From contig JAIRPF010000110.1 of the NCBI GenBank assembly GCA_031257115.1, positions 1-36,462 of the forward strand: DNA of 36,462 nucleotides, in the 5' to 3' direction. Shown piece by piece: positions 1 through 7,309 of the stretch. The notes under the pieces were generated by a model. That model was given only the letters and a program-made list of their open reading frames with translations, did no database searches and was not told where the DNA came from. The stretch is from Accumulibacter sp. (GTDB lineage: Bacteria > Pseudomonadota > Gammaproteobacteria > Burkholderiales > Rhodocyclaceae). The stretch's first letter is position 1. The number at the start of each line of letters is the position of its first letter. Both the position numbers and the translations under genes were made by a program.

Positions 1-97
1 GGGTTTGCACCCCTCCCAAGTAGCTACGGTCGAAACCCCGGCCTTCCAGGCCGGGGTTCCAGCCTTCGCACCGCCCTAAAGGGCGGGGTTTCAAACC
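1..97. repeat. Hairpin cluster at window edge, possibly the end of an IS200/IS605-type element
   Basis: Two strong stem-loops lie in tandem. An 11-bp perfect stem pairs 34-44 with 48-58 around a 3-base loop, and a 6-bp stem pairs 71-76 with 81-86 around TAAA. Longer-range pairing is also possible: GAAACCCC at 32-39 with GGGGTTTC at 85-92, and GGTTTG at 2-7 with CAAACC at 92-97. GC-rich imperfect palindromes of this look are typical of the ends of IS200/IS605 elements and the RNAs made from them. No transposase or TnpB is visible because the window starts here, so the assignment is an inference. Confidence 0.35.
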
Positions 98-128
98 GGA
101 GTCAGTTTTACGATGAAGAAAGGTGGAA

Positions 129-400
129 TTTAACCACGAAGGGCACTGAGAAAAGCAAGAGCGAAAAACGAATGCCTTGACCACGAAGAGCGTGGCGAGC
201 GCGAAGAAAGGCGAAACCTGGAAGAATTCCACCATGACGGCAAAAACCTGGAATCCATGGGCGTCGATTTTTCAACCGCCGTTCCGGATACCGGCTTGCG
301 CCGGTATGACGAGGATTTTCCCTGGTTTCCTGTTTTTCGCCGTGCCCGTCGTGTCGTCGTGCTCGTCGTGGTTGATGCTTTTCGCTTTTCGCCGCGGCGA
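129..400. repeat. Intergenic inverted-arm repeat, copy A1 (degenerate)
   Basis: The left arm (about 129-215) carries TTAACCACGAAG-like and AGCGAAAAAC-like blocks. The right arm (about 325-390) is their approximate reverse complement (CGTCGTGGTTGATGCTTTTC). The core between them holds a palindrome, ATACCGGCTTGCGCCGGTAT at about 293-312, which resembles a decayed end of the B-family element seen elsewhere in the window. Short open frames here look repeat-derived. No real gene is seen between 98 and 409. Confidence 0.6.
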
Positions 401-402
401 AA
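387..402 (-). terminator. Possible hairpin terminator after folE2
   Basis: A perfect 16-base palindrome (TTTCGCCGCGGCGAAA) lies 7 bases past the folE2 stop codon. On the minus strand it is followed by an A-rich rather than a T-rich tract, so it is not a textbook intrinsic terminator. Position and symmetry are the only evidence. Confidence 0.25.
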
Positions 403-409
403 GGCTTTC

Positions 410-1216
410 TCAGGAATGGCCCTTGTCGTTTTCGATGAGGGCGTAGGCCGAGTGGTTGTGGATCGATTCGAAGTTTTCGGATTCGACGATGTAGGGGCCG
501 ATGCGGCTTTCGGCGTTGAGTTTGGCGGCGACGTCGCGCACCATGTCTTCGACGAATTTCGGGTTGTCGTAGGCGCGTTCGGTGACGTATTTTTCGTCGG
601 GCCGCTTGAGCAGGCCGTAGAGTTCGCACGAGGCTTGCGCTTCCACCAGTTCGACGATTTCCTCGATCCACACGTGTTCGAGGATACGGGCCGTGACCGT
701 CACGTGCGAGCGCTGGTTGTGCGCGCCGCGCTCCGAGATTTTCTTCGAGCACGGGCACAGGCTGGTGACCGGGACGACGACCTTGACCGTCGAGGCGATT
801 TCGCCGTGGCAAATCTCGCCGATCAGCGCGACGTCGTAGTCGATCAGGCTTTTCACGCCGGAGACCGGGGCCGACTTGGCGATGAAATAGGGGAAGCTCA
901 TCTCGATGTGCCCGGTTTCCGCTTCCAGCTTGCGGACCATTTCACGCAGCATGGCGGGGAAGGTTTTCGACGAGATTTCATGCTCGTGGCCGTTGAGGAT
1001 TTCGACGAAGCGCGACATGTGCGTGCCCTTGAAATTGTGCGGCAGGCCGACGTACATGCTGAACACGGCGATGGTGTGCTGGATGCCGCCCGATCGGTCG
1101 AGCACCTTGACCGGATGGCGGATGGCCTTGATGCCGACCCGGTTGATGGCGATGCGCCGCGTGTCGGCGAGGCCCTGCACGTCCGCCATGACGGCGGGGG
1201 TTTGCTTGTTGCTCAT
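410..1216 (-). CDS. folE2: GTP cyclohydrolase FolE2 (type IB)
   Basis: A cytosolic enzyme converting GTP to 7,8-dihydroneopterin triphosphate, the first step towards tetrahydrofolate and queuosine-type precursors. The 268-residue protein matches the COG1469/FolE2 family over its full length. It has the family signature around C154-P-C156 with [13 protein letters not shown] at 164-171, and HNHSAYA near 253-259. FolE2 is unrelated in sequence to the zinc enzyme FolE, tolerates metals other than zinc, and in some bacteria is induced by zinc shortage; no Zur-like site was recognised here. The ATG overlaps the dxs stop codon as ATGA, so translation is probably coupled to dxs. It is the last gene of the xseB-ispA-dxs-folE2 run. 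An upstream in-frame extension exists but is a shadow of dxs. Confidence 0.95.
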   Translation of the reverse strand: MSNKQTPAVMADVQGLADTRRIAINRVGIKAIRHPVKVLDRSGGIQHTIAVFSMYVGLPHNFKGTHMSRFVEILNGHEHEISSKTFPAMLREMVRKLEAETGHIEMSFPYFIAKSAPVSGVKSLIDYDVALIGEICHGEIASTVKVVVPVTSLCPCSKKISERGAHNQRSHVTVTARILEHVWIEEIVELVEAQASCELYGLLKRPDEKYVTERAYDNPKFVEDMVRDVAAKLNAESRIGPYIVESENFESIHNHSAYALIENDKGHS

Positions 1217-3078
1217 TCCTTGTCCTGGAGATCCTGGTGAATTTGCGCCGCGCGGAGAATGCCGGCTTTGTCGAGTCCGGCTTCCGCGAGCAGCCTCGCC
1301 TGGTCGCCGTGGTCGATGAAGCGGTCCGGCAGCCCCAGCCTGACGAATCGCGCCGGGCTGCCCATTTCGTCGAGGACACGGGCGACTTCCGCGCCGGCGC
1401 CGCCGATCAGCGCGTTTTCTTCGATGCTGATGAGCAGGGAATGTTCCCGCGCCAGCGCGGCGACGAGTTCGCGGTCGAGCGGCTTGACGAAACGCATGTT
1501 GGCCACGGTGGCGTCGATCTCCGCGGCCGCTTCCAGCGCCGGTGTCAACATGCTGCCGAAGGCGAGCAGGGCGACGTTCCCGCCGCGCCGCCGCAGCTCG
1601 CCCCGGCCGATGGGCAGGGTATCCAGCGTGTCCGTCGTCCTGACGCCGGGGCCGGCGCCGCGCGGATAGCGGACGGCGCACGGGCCGTTGGCGCGAAAAG
1701 CCGTGCTCAGCATCCGCCGGCACTCTTCCTCGTCGCCGGGAGCCATGACGACCATGTTGGGGATGCTCGTCAGGTAGGAGAGGTCGAAAGCGCCATGATG
1801 CGTCGGGCCGTCGGCGCCGACCAGGCCGCCCCGGTCGAGGGCGAGGACGACGGGCAGGTTTTGCAGCGCGACGTCGTGCAGCAGCTGGTCGTACCCGCGC
1901 TGGAGGAAGGTCGAATAGATGGCGACCACCGGGCGCATCCCTTCGCAGGCGAGACCGGCGGCGAAGGTCACGGCGTGCTGTTCGGCGATGCCGACGTCGA
2001 AGTAGCGGCCGGGGAAGCGTTCGGCGAATTCCATCATGCCCGATCCCTCGCCCATGGCCGGCGTGATGGCGACCAGTTTCGGCTCGGCGGCGGCCATGTC
2101 GCAGAGCCATTGGCCAAAGACTTGCGTATAGGTCGGCGCGCCGCCGGACGGGCGGCCTTCGACGCCGATTTCCGGCTCGAACCGGGAGACGCCGTGGTAG
2201 AGCACCGGATCGGCCTCGGCCAGCTTGTACCCCTGCCCCTTGCGGGTGACGACGTGCAGGAACTGCGGCCCCTTGAGCTTTTGCAGGTTTTGCAGCGTCG
2301 GAATCAGTGAATCGAAGTCGTGCCCGTCGATCGGCCCGATGTAGTTGAAACCGAGTTCCTCGAACAGGGTTCCCGGCGTCAACATGCCCTTGACGTGCTC
2401 CTCCACGCGATTGGCGAACTGGAGCAGGGAAGGCGAGACACGGAGGACTTTTTCGCCGGCGCGGCGGGCGGCGTTGAACGTGGCTCCGGAGAGGATGCGC
2501 GCCAGGTATTTGTTCAGCCCGCCGACGGGCTTGGAAATCGACATCTCGTTGTCGTTGAGGATGACGAGCATGTCGACGTCGGCCACGCCAGCGTTGTTGA
2601 GCGCCTCGAACGCCTGACCGGCCGACATGGCGCCGTCGCCGATGATGGCCACGGTGCGCCGCGCGTCGCCGTTGAACCGGGCGGCCAGCGCCATGCCGAG
2701 CGCCGCCGAGATCGACGTCGAGGAATGGCCGACGCCGAACGTGTCGTAAGGGCTTTCGCTGCGCTTGGGAAACCCCGAAACGCCGCCGTGGCCGCGCAGC
2801 CGGGCCATGCCCGCCCGGCGGCCGGTGAGGACCTTGTGCGCGTAGGTCTGGTGCCCGACGTCCCAGACGAGCCGGTCGTCCGGCGTATCGAACACGTAGT
2901 GCAGGGCGACGGTCAGTTCCACCGTGCCGAGATTCGACGAGAGGTGGCCGCCCGTGCGCGAAACCGATTCCACGAGAAAGGCCCGCAGTTCTTCCGCCAG
3001 CTGCGGCAACTGCTTGCGGTCGAGCGCGCGCAGTTGCGCGGGATGGTCGATGGTGTCGAGCAGGGGATAGGCGTTCAT
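1213..3078 (-). CDS. dxs: 1-deoxy-D-xylulose-5-phosphate synthase
   Basis: A thiamine diphosphate-dependent enzyme joining pyruvate and glyceraldehyde 3-phosphate into DXP, the entry step of the MEP isoprenoid pathway; DXP also feeds thiamine and pyridoxal synthesis. The 621-residue length is normal. Visible motifs are GGHLSSN at 43-49 (His45), DVGHQ at 73-77, [10 protein letters not shown] at 115-124, the ThDP motif starting GDGA at 147-150 and ending LND-N near 174-177, and the catalytic Glu in GIAEQHAV at 363-370 (E366). The C-terminal transketolase-like domain is complete. The gene starts 24 bases after ispA, and its stop overlaps the folE2 start. Pairing with ispA puts precursor supply and prenyl elongation in one transcript. 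Confidence 0.97.
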   Translation of the reverse strand: MNAYPLLDTIDHPAQLRALDRKQLPQLAEELRAFLVESVSRTGGHLSSNLGTVELTVALHYVFDTPDDRLVWDVGHQTYAHKVLTGRRAGMARLRGHGGVSGFPKRSESPYDTFGVGHSSTSISAALGMALAARFNGDARRTVAIIGDGAMSAGQAFEALNNAGVADVDMLVILNDNEMSISKPVGGLNKYLARILSGATFNAARRAGEKVLRVSPSLLQFANRVEEHVKGMLTPGTLFEELGFNYIGPIDGHDFDSLIPTLQNLQKLKGPQFLHVVTRKGQGYKLAEADPVLYHGVSRFEPEIGVEGRPSGGAPTYTQVFGQWLCDMAAAEPKLVAITPAMGEGSGMMEFAERFPGRYFDVGIAEQHAVTFAAGLACEGMRPVVAIYSTFLQRGYDQLLHDVALQNLPVVLALDRGGLVGADGPTHHGAFDLSYLTSIPNMVVMAPGDEEECRRMLSTAFRANGPCAVRYPRGAGPGVRTTDTLDTLPIGRGELRRRGGNVALLAFGSMLTPALEAAAEIDATVANMRFVKPLDRELVAALAREHSLLISIEENALIGGAGAEVARVLDEMGSPARFVRLGLPDRFIDHGDQARLLAEAGLDKAGILRAAQIHQDLQDKE

Positions 3079-3102
3079 GGCGCGCGAATGCGGATCGGGC
3101 CT

Positions 3103-4020
3103 TCAAAACCGCCGGTGGGCGATGAAATCGGCCAGTTCGGTGAGCCGCCGCGCCCGCTCGCCGAAAACTTCCAGCGCCTCGACCGCCTGTTCATGGAGCT
3201 GCCCGGCGAACTCCCGCGCCCGTTCCAGTCCCAGCAAACCGGCGTAGGTCGGCTTGTCCGCGGCCGAATCCTTGCCGGCGGTCTTGCCGAGCGTCGCCGT
3301 GCTCGCGGTGCAATCGAGAATGTCGTCGACGACCTGGAAGAGCAGGCCGGCGCGCCTGGCGAAACGCTCCAGCGCCTGGGCGGCCCCGTCCGGCGGGCGC
3401 TCGCCGCAGAGCGCGCCCAGCGTCACCGCGGCGCGGATCAGCGCGCCCGTCTTCAGCGCGTGCATCAGTTCCAGCTCCGGCGGTTCCAGCGCGCGGCCGA
3501 CGGCGTCGAGGTCGATCGCCTGGCCGCCGGCCATGCCCCGCGAGCCGCTGGCGTGGGCGAGGCAGCGCAACATTTCGAGCTGGACGTCCGGCGCGCCGAG
3601 CGTTTCCTGGGCGAGCAGGTCGAAAGCCTGCGTCTGCAAGGCATCCCCGGCGAGCAGCGCGATGGCCTCGCCGAATTCGACGTGGCAGGTGGGACGGCCG
3701 CGGCGCAGCACGTCGTTGTCCATGCACGGCAGATCGTCGTGCGCCAGCGAATAGGCGTGGATCATTTCGAGGGCGCAGGAGACGATCTCCAGCTTTTCCA
3801 CGGGGGCCGCGCAGACCTCGCCGGCGGCGAAGGCCAGCAGCGGGCGAACCCGCTTGCCGCCGTTGAGGCAGGCGTAGCGCATCGCCCGATGCAGGCGCGC
3901 CGGAATGGCCTCCGCCGGCGGCAGATAGCGCGCGAGCGCCTTTTCGACGCGCTCCTGGACATCGGCCATCCATTCCTGGAAAGACGGGCGGCCGGGGCCG
4001 GAATCACCGGGCGCGGTCAT
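3103..4020 (-). CDS. ispA: Farnesyl diphosphate synthase (short-chain polyprenyl synthase)
   Basis: Condenses dimethylallyl and geranyl diphosphate with isopentenyl diphosphate to give farnesyl diphosphate, used for undecaprenyl carriers, quinone tails and heme O. The 305 residues show the first aspartate-rich motif DDLPCMD at 95-101 and the second, DDILD, at 232-236, with GGKRVRP at 54-60, as in the all-alpha prenyl synthase fold. Small residues before the first DDxxD are compatible with an IspA-type C15 product, but chain length is inferred. The ATG overlaps the xseB stop codon (ATGA), and dxs follows 24 bases later. An N-terminal stretch of about 12 residues rich in Gly and Pro is probably flexible. 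Confidence 0.95.
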   Translation of the reverse strand: MTAPGDSGPGRPSFQEWMADVQERVEKALARYLPPAEAIPARLHRAMRYACLNGGKRVRPLLAFAAGEVCAAPVEKLEIVSCALEMIHAYSLAHDDLPCMDNDVLRRGRPTCHVEFGEAIALLAGDALQTQAFDLLAQETLGAPDVQLEMLRCLAHASGSRGMAGGQAIDLDAVGRALEPPELELMHALKTGALIRAAVTLGALCGERPPDGAAQALERFARRAGLLFQVVDDILDCTASTATLGKTAGKDSAADKPTYAGLLGLERAREFAGQLHEQAVEALEVFGERARRLTELADFIAHRRF

Positions 4021-4298
4021 TGGCCCGCTCCCGCGTCCAGTCCGGCGTCACGCGATTCGCCGTTTTCGAATATCCGTATTCGCCGTTCCGCCTGGGCGAG
4101 CTGCCCCTGGCAATGCCTGAGCAGCTCGCTGCCGCGCCGGTACGCGGAAATCGACTCCTCCAGGGGAAGGCTCCCGCCCTCCATGTCCTGGACGATCCGT
4201 TCCAGTTCCGCGAGCGCCATCTCGAACGGAGTATCCGGCGAAACCGGCGACGCCTCGGAATCTTCCGCGCCCCGTTCCTCGGTGTGTGATCGAACCAT
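4017..4298 (-). CDS. xseB: Exodeoxyribonuclease VII small subunit
   Basis: The small subunit of exonuclease VII, which with XseA degrades single-stranded DNA; several XseB copies bind each XseA. The product is 93 residues, against about 80 for the usual family member. The conserved core is FEMALAELERIVQDMEGG, then LEESISAYRRGSEL-type helices. The ATG at 4298 is chosen; a TTG six codons upstream would add residues but has no better ribosome site. It heads the xseB-ispA-dxs-folE2 run, an order common in proteobacteria. xseA is not nearby. Upstream lies a repeat island, so the operon promoter must lie in roughly 4299-4370 or inside the repeats; no convincing hexamers were found. Confidence 0.92.
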   Translation of the reverse strand: MVRSHTEERGAEDSEASPVSPDTPFEMALAELERIVQDMEGGSLPLEESISAYRRGSELLRHCQGQLAQAERRIRIFENGESRDAGLDAGAGQ

Positions 4299-4374
4299 GA
4301 TGTAAAAACCGCCCAAACGCTGAAAAATTGTCCAAGGATAACACTTCGCCCGCTCGGAAAGGTGGATGGACCGG

Positions 4375-4480
4375 CGCGAAGCGCCGCAAACCCAGCCTCC
4401 CTCTTGAGGGAGGTATTACGCCGAAGGCGTGACGGAAGGAGTCCGGCGGTCGAATTTCCAGACACGGACAAACGGAAAAC
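4375..4480 (+). repeat. Hairpin-string repeat, copy C1
   Basis: About 105 bases built of small palindromes: CGGCGCGAAGCGCCG, then CCTCCCTCTTGAGGGAGG, then ACGCCGAAGGCGT, then GGAAGGAGTCCGGCGGTCGA. Near-identical series occur at 12620-12727 and 27780-27892, with a fragment near 28115-28150. It abuts the B-family element that starts at 4481, the same C-then-B order as at 27780-28023. Confidence 0.8.
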
Positions 4481-4606
4481 CCGTCATTCCCGCGAACGCG
4501 GGAATCCAGCGCGTACACTCCGGCGCGCAGCGCCGCATCCTTTGAATTGGCGGCCCTTCGGGCCGGAGGCCACGAACTGGATTCCCGCTTGCGCGGGAAT
4601 GACGGG
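4481..4606 (+). repeat. MITE-like inverted-repeat element, copy B1
   Basis: Terminal inverted repeats of about 29 bases occupy 4481-4509 and 4577-4606. Each is itself a palindrome around CCCGCGAACGCGGG or CCCGCTTGCGCGGG, and the outer edges read CCGTCATT and AATGACGG. The core of about 67 bases contains another hairpin (GGCCCTTCGGGCC). There is no coding capacity. Other copies lie at 11027-11178, 12578-12971 (interrupted), 27893-28023 and 36443-36462 (cut by the window end). Confidence 0.85.
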
Positions 4607-4647
4607 TGTGATGGGGCGGACTGGCGGAAGCAATGGCGGCACACATA

Positions 4648-4805
4648 GGTTGGGGCGGGCGAAGCGAATCCCAACATCCCAACATATCCCCCCATTTTTG
4701 CAATTTCCTTTGGCGCGGACAGGCGGCGAATGAACGAGGAAAACCAAAACGCAATCAGGCAGGCAATGATGCCCAAACGTTGGGGTTCGCTTCGCTTACC
4801 CCAAC
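4648..4805. repeat. Inverted pair of palindromic repeats, family D
   Basis: Two copies of a GTTGGGG-GCGAAGCGAA-CCCCAAC type palindrome lie at 4648-4674 and 4778-4805, flanking about 100 bases of AT-richer sequence. A shorter relative lies at about 36386-36420. The rest of the gap to flgN (4806-4962) shows no gene or clear signal. Confidence 0.6.
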
Positions 4806-4962
4806 CCATGCGGGCTTCCGGTAACGTCATTTTTGCCGACGGAACGGCCATCCTGAAGGAAACGACAAGCACGCAAATCCGGTTCGATCAAGTCTTCGTG
4901 CCCGGCGAGAACGATCGCTGTCCCGGCTTCTCCCCAAGCGGCATACGCCGCGAAAGCGCCGT

Positions 4963-5439
4963 TCAGACGGTGTCGTCGATCCGCGGGTTTCCCGGCGCCG
5001 ACGAGCGCCCGTCGGGGCCGTAGAGATCCAGGCGTTCTTCCCGGCGTTGCAGGATTTCGAGCGCCTGGCCGGTGAATTGCATGTGCAGCTGGATCAATTG
5101 CCCGTTCTGGCGGTTGAGTTCCTTTGCTTGCGCGGCGCTGGACAGGGTGTCGTTCCAGGCGGCGATCGCTTCCTTTTGTTCGGGATGCCGGGCCGACCAG
5201 GACGCCATGCCCGCGCGGTCGGGGGAAAATCCCTGTCCGGCCAGGGCGCGGCCGCGCTGCCGGGTCAGTTCGTTGAGTTTTGCCGCGAGCGCTTCCTTTT
5301 CCTCGACGGCCGGGGCGAGCAGATCGGCGCGGCCCTCCGCCAGCAGCGTTTTTTCCCGCTCCAGGAGGCGGACGAACCGCTCCACGAGTTCCGCTTCGCG
5401 GGCGACGATTTCCGGGATGCCGGAAAGATCCTCGGCCAT
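4963..5439 (-). CDS. flgN: FlgN-family flagellar export chaperone
   Basis: In the flagellar type III export system FlgN holds the hook-filament junction proteins FlgK and FlgL and delivers them to the export gate. The 158-residue product is nearly all alpha-helical, with heptad-like helices at roughly 8-60 and 100-140 and no membrane segment, matching the size and pattern of FlgN. Sequence conservation in this family is weak, so the call rests mainly on position: it follows flgM by 9 bases on the same strand, the standard flgM-flgN order. It should be co-transcribed with flgM from the sigma-28-type promoter at 5766-5793. The next gene downstream, xseB, lies beyond a repeat island of about 660 bases and is unrelated. 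Confidence 0.8.
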   Translation of the reverse strand: MAEDLSGIPEIVAREAELVERFVRLLEREKTLLAEGRADLLAPAVEEKEALAAKLNELTRQRGRALAGQGFSPDRAGMASWSARHPEQKEAIAAWNDTLSSAAQAKELNRQNGQLIQLHMQFTGQALEILQRREERLDLYGPDGRSSAPGNPRIDDTV

Positions 5440-5448
5440 GATGCCCGG

Positions 5449-5730
5449 TCAGGCTTGATGCCGCGAGTTGATGAGTTCCCTGGCCGAGACGATCAGGCGG
5501 TCGGCGATGACGCCCGCGTTGATCGAGAATTTTCCCTCGGCGATCGCCAGCTTGATTTCGGACACCTGGTCGGCGTCGAACGGCGCTTCGCTCTCGGAGG
5601 CGGCCAATTGGGACGCGAGACTGCTCAGTTCGACTTCGTCGGAGGCGCTTTCCGTCTTTTTCGCGGACGCGCCGCGCGTTTCCTTGACGAGTTGCGAGTT
5701 GGTCAGTTTCGTGGGTTGCCCGATTTTCAT
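5449..5730 (-). CDS. flgM: Anti-sigma-28 factor FlgM
   Basis: FlgM binds the flagellar sigma factor FliA and blocks late gene transcription until the hook is finished, when FlgM is exported. The 93-residue protein opens MKIGQP, has a disordered Ser/Glu-rich middle, and ends with the FliA-binding helical part: VELSSLASQL at about 33-42, then FDADQVSEIKLAIAEGKF-type helices and IADRL. A Shine-Dalgarno GAGG lies 7 bases before the ATG. The promoter at 5766-5793 fits sigma-28, so FlgM would be made under control of the factor it inhibits, as in enterics. flgA, which often precedes flgM, is absent; the gene upstream is fleS. Confidence 0.93.
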   Translation of the reverse strand: MKIGQPTKLTNSQLVKETRGASAKKTESASDEVELSSLASQLAASESEAPFDADQVSEIKLAIAEGKFSINAGVIADRLIVSARELINSRHQA

Positions 5731-5765
5731 GGTGGTGCCTCGATAATATTTCAGTGCTTGTAGTT

Positions 5766-5793
5766 CTATCGGCGCGGTAAAGGGTAAACTTTA
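5766..5793 (-). promoter_or_regulatory. Sigma-28 (FliA) type promoter for flgM-flgN
   Basis: On the minus strand TAAAGTTT (5793-5786) is followed after 12 bases by GCCGATAG (5773-5766). The enteric consensus is TAAAGTTT-N11-GCCGATAA, so 15 of 16 bases match with a spacer one base longer. It ends 35 bases before the flgM ATG. Confidence 0.85.
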
Positions 5794-5950
5794 GCATTTT
5801 TCCGTCTTGCCGCGCGATTTTGGAGTATCCGCCACGATCTCGCCGCGCGGCGAAACGCCCGGAGGAAACGCGAACCGGCCCGCGCCGGGCGGGAATTCAA
5901 CGCAGCCACATCGCCGCGCCGTAAAAATGTTTCGGGCGCGTCTGGCGGGC

Positions 5951-6005
5951 CGGCCGTCAGTCGGTTGTCAACCGGCCGTCAATCGGCCATCAACCGGTCA
6001 TCAGT
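5951..6005. repeat. Five tandem 11-bp units across the fleS stop codon
   Basis: Units begin at 5951, 5962, 5973, 5984 and 5995 and read CGGCCGTCAGT, CGGTTGTCAAC, CGGCCGTCAAT, CGGCCATCAAC and CGGTCATCAGT. The array ends inside fleS and contains its stop codon. Eleven bases is not a multiple of three, so copy-number change would alter the frame at the end of the kinase or its 3' flank. Confidence 0.8.
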
Positions 6006-7233
6006 CGGCCGCGCCGCCGACCGGCAGCGTCATGACGAACTCCGATCCCGCGCCCGGTTTCGAGCTGACTTCGATCGAACCGCCGTGCGCCCGCGCCACG
6101 CCCAGCGCGATCGCCAGGCCCAGGCCGGTGCCTTGCCCGCGCGTGGTGAAGAAGGGTTCGAAAACGCGCGCCTGCGTTTCCGGCGTCATGCCGGTTCCGG
6201 TATCGCGCACGCCGATGCGCGCCTGCCCCGCCGCGATACTGGCCTCCAGCGCGATTTCTCCACCACTTTCTCCGCCGCTTTTTCCGCTGCCTTTTCCGTT
6301 CTCCCCGCTCGCCTCGCACGCCTGCAAGGCGTTCTCCAGCAGATTCAGCAGCGCGCCGCCGAGCGCCTTGCGGCTGCCGGTGATCCTGGCTTCGCCGACG
6401 CGCGCCGCGACGCGCAGCGCGATGCCTTTCTGCCGGCACAGCGGTTCGACGGTCTGGACCGCCTCCGAGATCAGCGCGGAGAGCGCGAACGGGGCGCGGC
6501 CGAGACTTTCCCCGCGCGTGAACAGCAAAACGTCCTGGATCAGCCGCTCCAGGCGCTTCAATTGCTCGGCGGCCTTGCCGGCGAAGCGCACGCGGGCCGC
6601 GTCCGCCAGCTCCGGCTGCGCGAGATTGGCGCTGTAGAGGAGCGCCGTGGCGAGCGGCGTGCGCAACTGATGCGCCAGCGACGCGGCCATCTCGCCCATC
6701 GCCGCCAGCCGCTGGTTGCGTTCCAGGTTGGTTTTCAGCTCGTGCGCCGCGGTGATGTCGTGGATGAGCAGGAGCCGCCCCCCGGCCGAGTCGAGCGGAC
6801 TTTCGGCGATCGCCACGCGGCGCGCGCCGAGCCGCCATTCGTCGGGGGCGTCGGTGGGTTCCAGGCGGCTGCCGGCGATGGCCGTCCAGTCGCCGCCGGT
6901 GAGCGCCTCGCCGAACATGCGCTGCGCCGCCGGATTGGCCTCGCCGACCGTCGCCGCGCTGTCGAGCACCACCACCCCGGCCGGCAGGGCGTTCAGGAGC
7001 AGCGACAGGCGTTCGGACAAGGCTTCCTTTTCCCGGTACTGCCGCCGCAGTTCGCCGTTGGCCACCGCCAGCTCCGCGGTCAGGGATTCCACGCGGCGCT
7101 GGAGGGTTTCGTAGGCTTGCGTCAGCTCCAGCGAAACCTGGTTGAAAACGTCGAAAGCCTGCCGCAGTTCCCGCGCCTTCGCTTCGGGGGCGGGTATTCG
7201 CGCCGCATCGTCCATTTCGATGGAAAATCCCAT
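6001..7233 (-). CDS. fleS: Flagellar regulatory sensor histidine kinase, FleS-like
   Basis: A cytoplasmic kinase without membrane segments. In order it has a coiled coil (about 15-75), a PAS domain (about 76-170), the dimerisation box with phospho-acceptor His188 in SLAHQLRTP, and an HATPase domain with N box NLLENALQA (297-305), G1 DTGTGM (344-349) and G2 GQGTGLGLA (366-374). This is the FleS/FlrB layout, whose partner FleR/FlrC is a sigma-54 activator of mid-class flagellar genes. It sits divergently from fliF, supporting the flagellar role, but no response regulator gene adjoins it. Residues 310-326 are a Gly/Ser/Lys/Glu low-complexity insertion inside the ATPase domain. The first ATG (7233) is used; an alternative at 7215 would drop six residues. 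Confidence 0.85.
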   Translation of the reverse strand: MGFSIEMDDAARIPAPEAKARELRQAFDVFNQVSLELTQAYETLQRRVESLTAELAVANGELRRQYREKEALSERLSLLLNALPAGVVVLDSAATVGEANPAAQRMFGEALTGGDWTAIAGSRLEPTDAPDEWRLGARRVAIAESPLDSAGGRLLLIHDITAAHELKTNLERNQRLAAMGEMAASLAHQLRTPLATALLYSANLAQPELADAARVRFAGKAAEQLKRLERLIQDVLLFTRGESLGRAPFALSALISEAVQTVEPLCRQKGIALRVAARVGEARITGSRKALGGALLNLLENALQACEASGENGKGSGKSGGESGGEIALEASIAAGQARIGVRDTGTGMTPETQARVFEPFFTTRGQGTGLGLAIALGVARAHGGSIEVSSKPGAGSEFVMTLPVGGAAD

Positions 7234-7270
7234 GCAATAACCGATTACAATATAGAATGTTCGACCAATC

Positions 7271-7298
7271 CCAGAGTTGGCCCACCAGAGTTAGCCCA
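7271..7298 (+). promoter_or_regulatory. Tandem 14-bp direct repeat before fliF
   Basis: CCAGAGTTGGCCCA (7271-7284) is followed immediately by CCAGAGTTAGCCCA (7285-7298), 13 of 14 bases identical, ending 11 bases before the fliF start in the 76-base fleS-fliF gap. The 14-bp period and position suggest a regulator site, or a leader element since no good Shine-Dalgarno is present. A sigma-54 site with correct GG-N10-GC spacing was not found. Confidence 0.5.
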
Positions 7299-7309
7299 TT
7301 ATTGCACGC

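Noticed and set aside
257..4305. Three consecutive long plus-strand frames opposite xseB-ispA-dxs-folE2
   Set aside because: All are antisense to well-supported enzymes and show only Arg/Asp/Gly-rich filler sequence.
4362..4754. Small proteins with HSRERGNP or LDSRVRGND-like peptides (also at 10971-11333, 12288-12968 and 27711-28142)
   Set aside because: These peptides are translations of the B and C repeat palindromes. I recall similar strings in many spurious hypothetical proteins, and there are no ribosome sites or conserved starts.
7260..7309. Sigma-54 promoter for fliF (TGGCCC...TTAGC)
   Set aside because: The GG and GC dinucleotides are 13 bases apart instead of 10, so the required geometry is absent.
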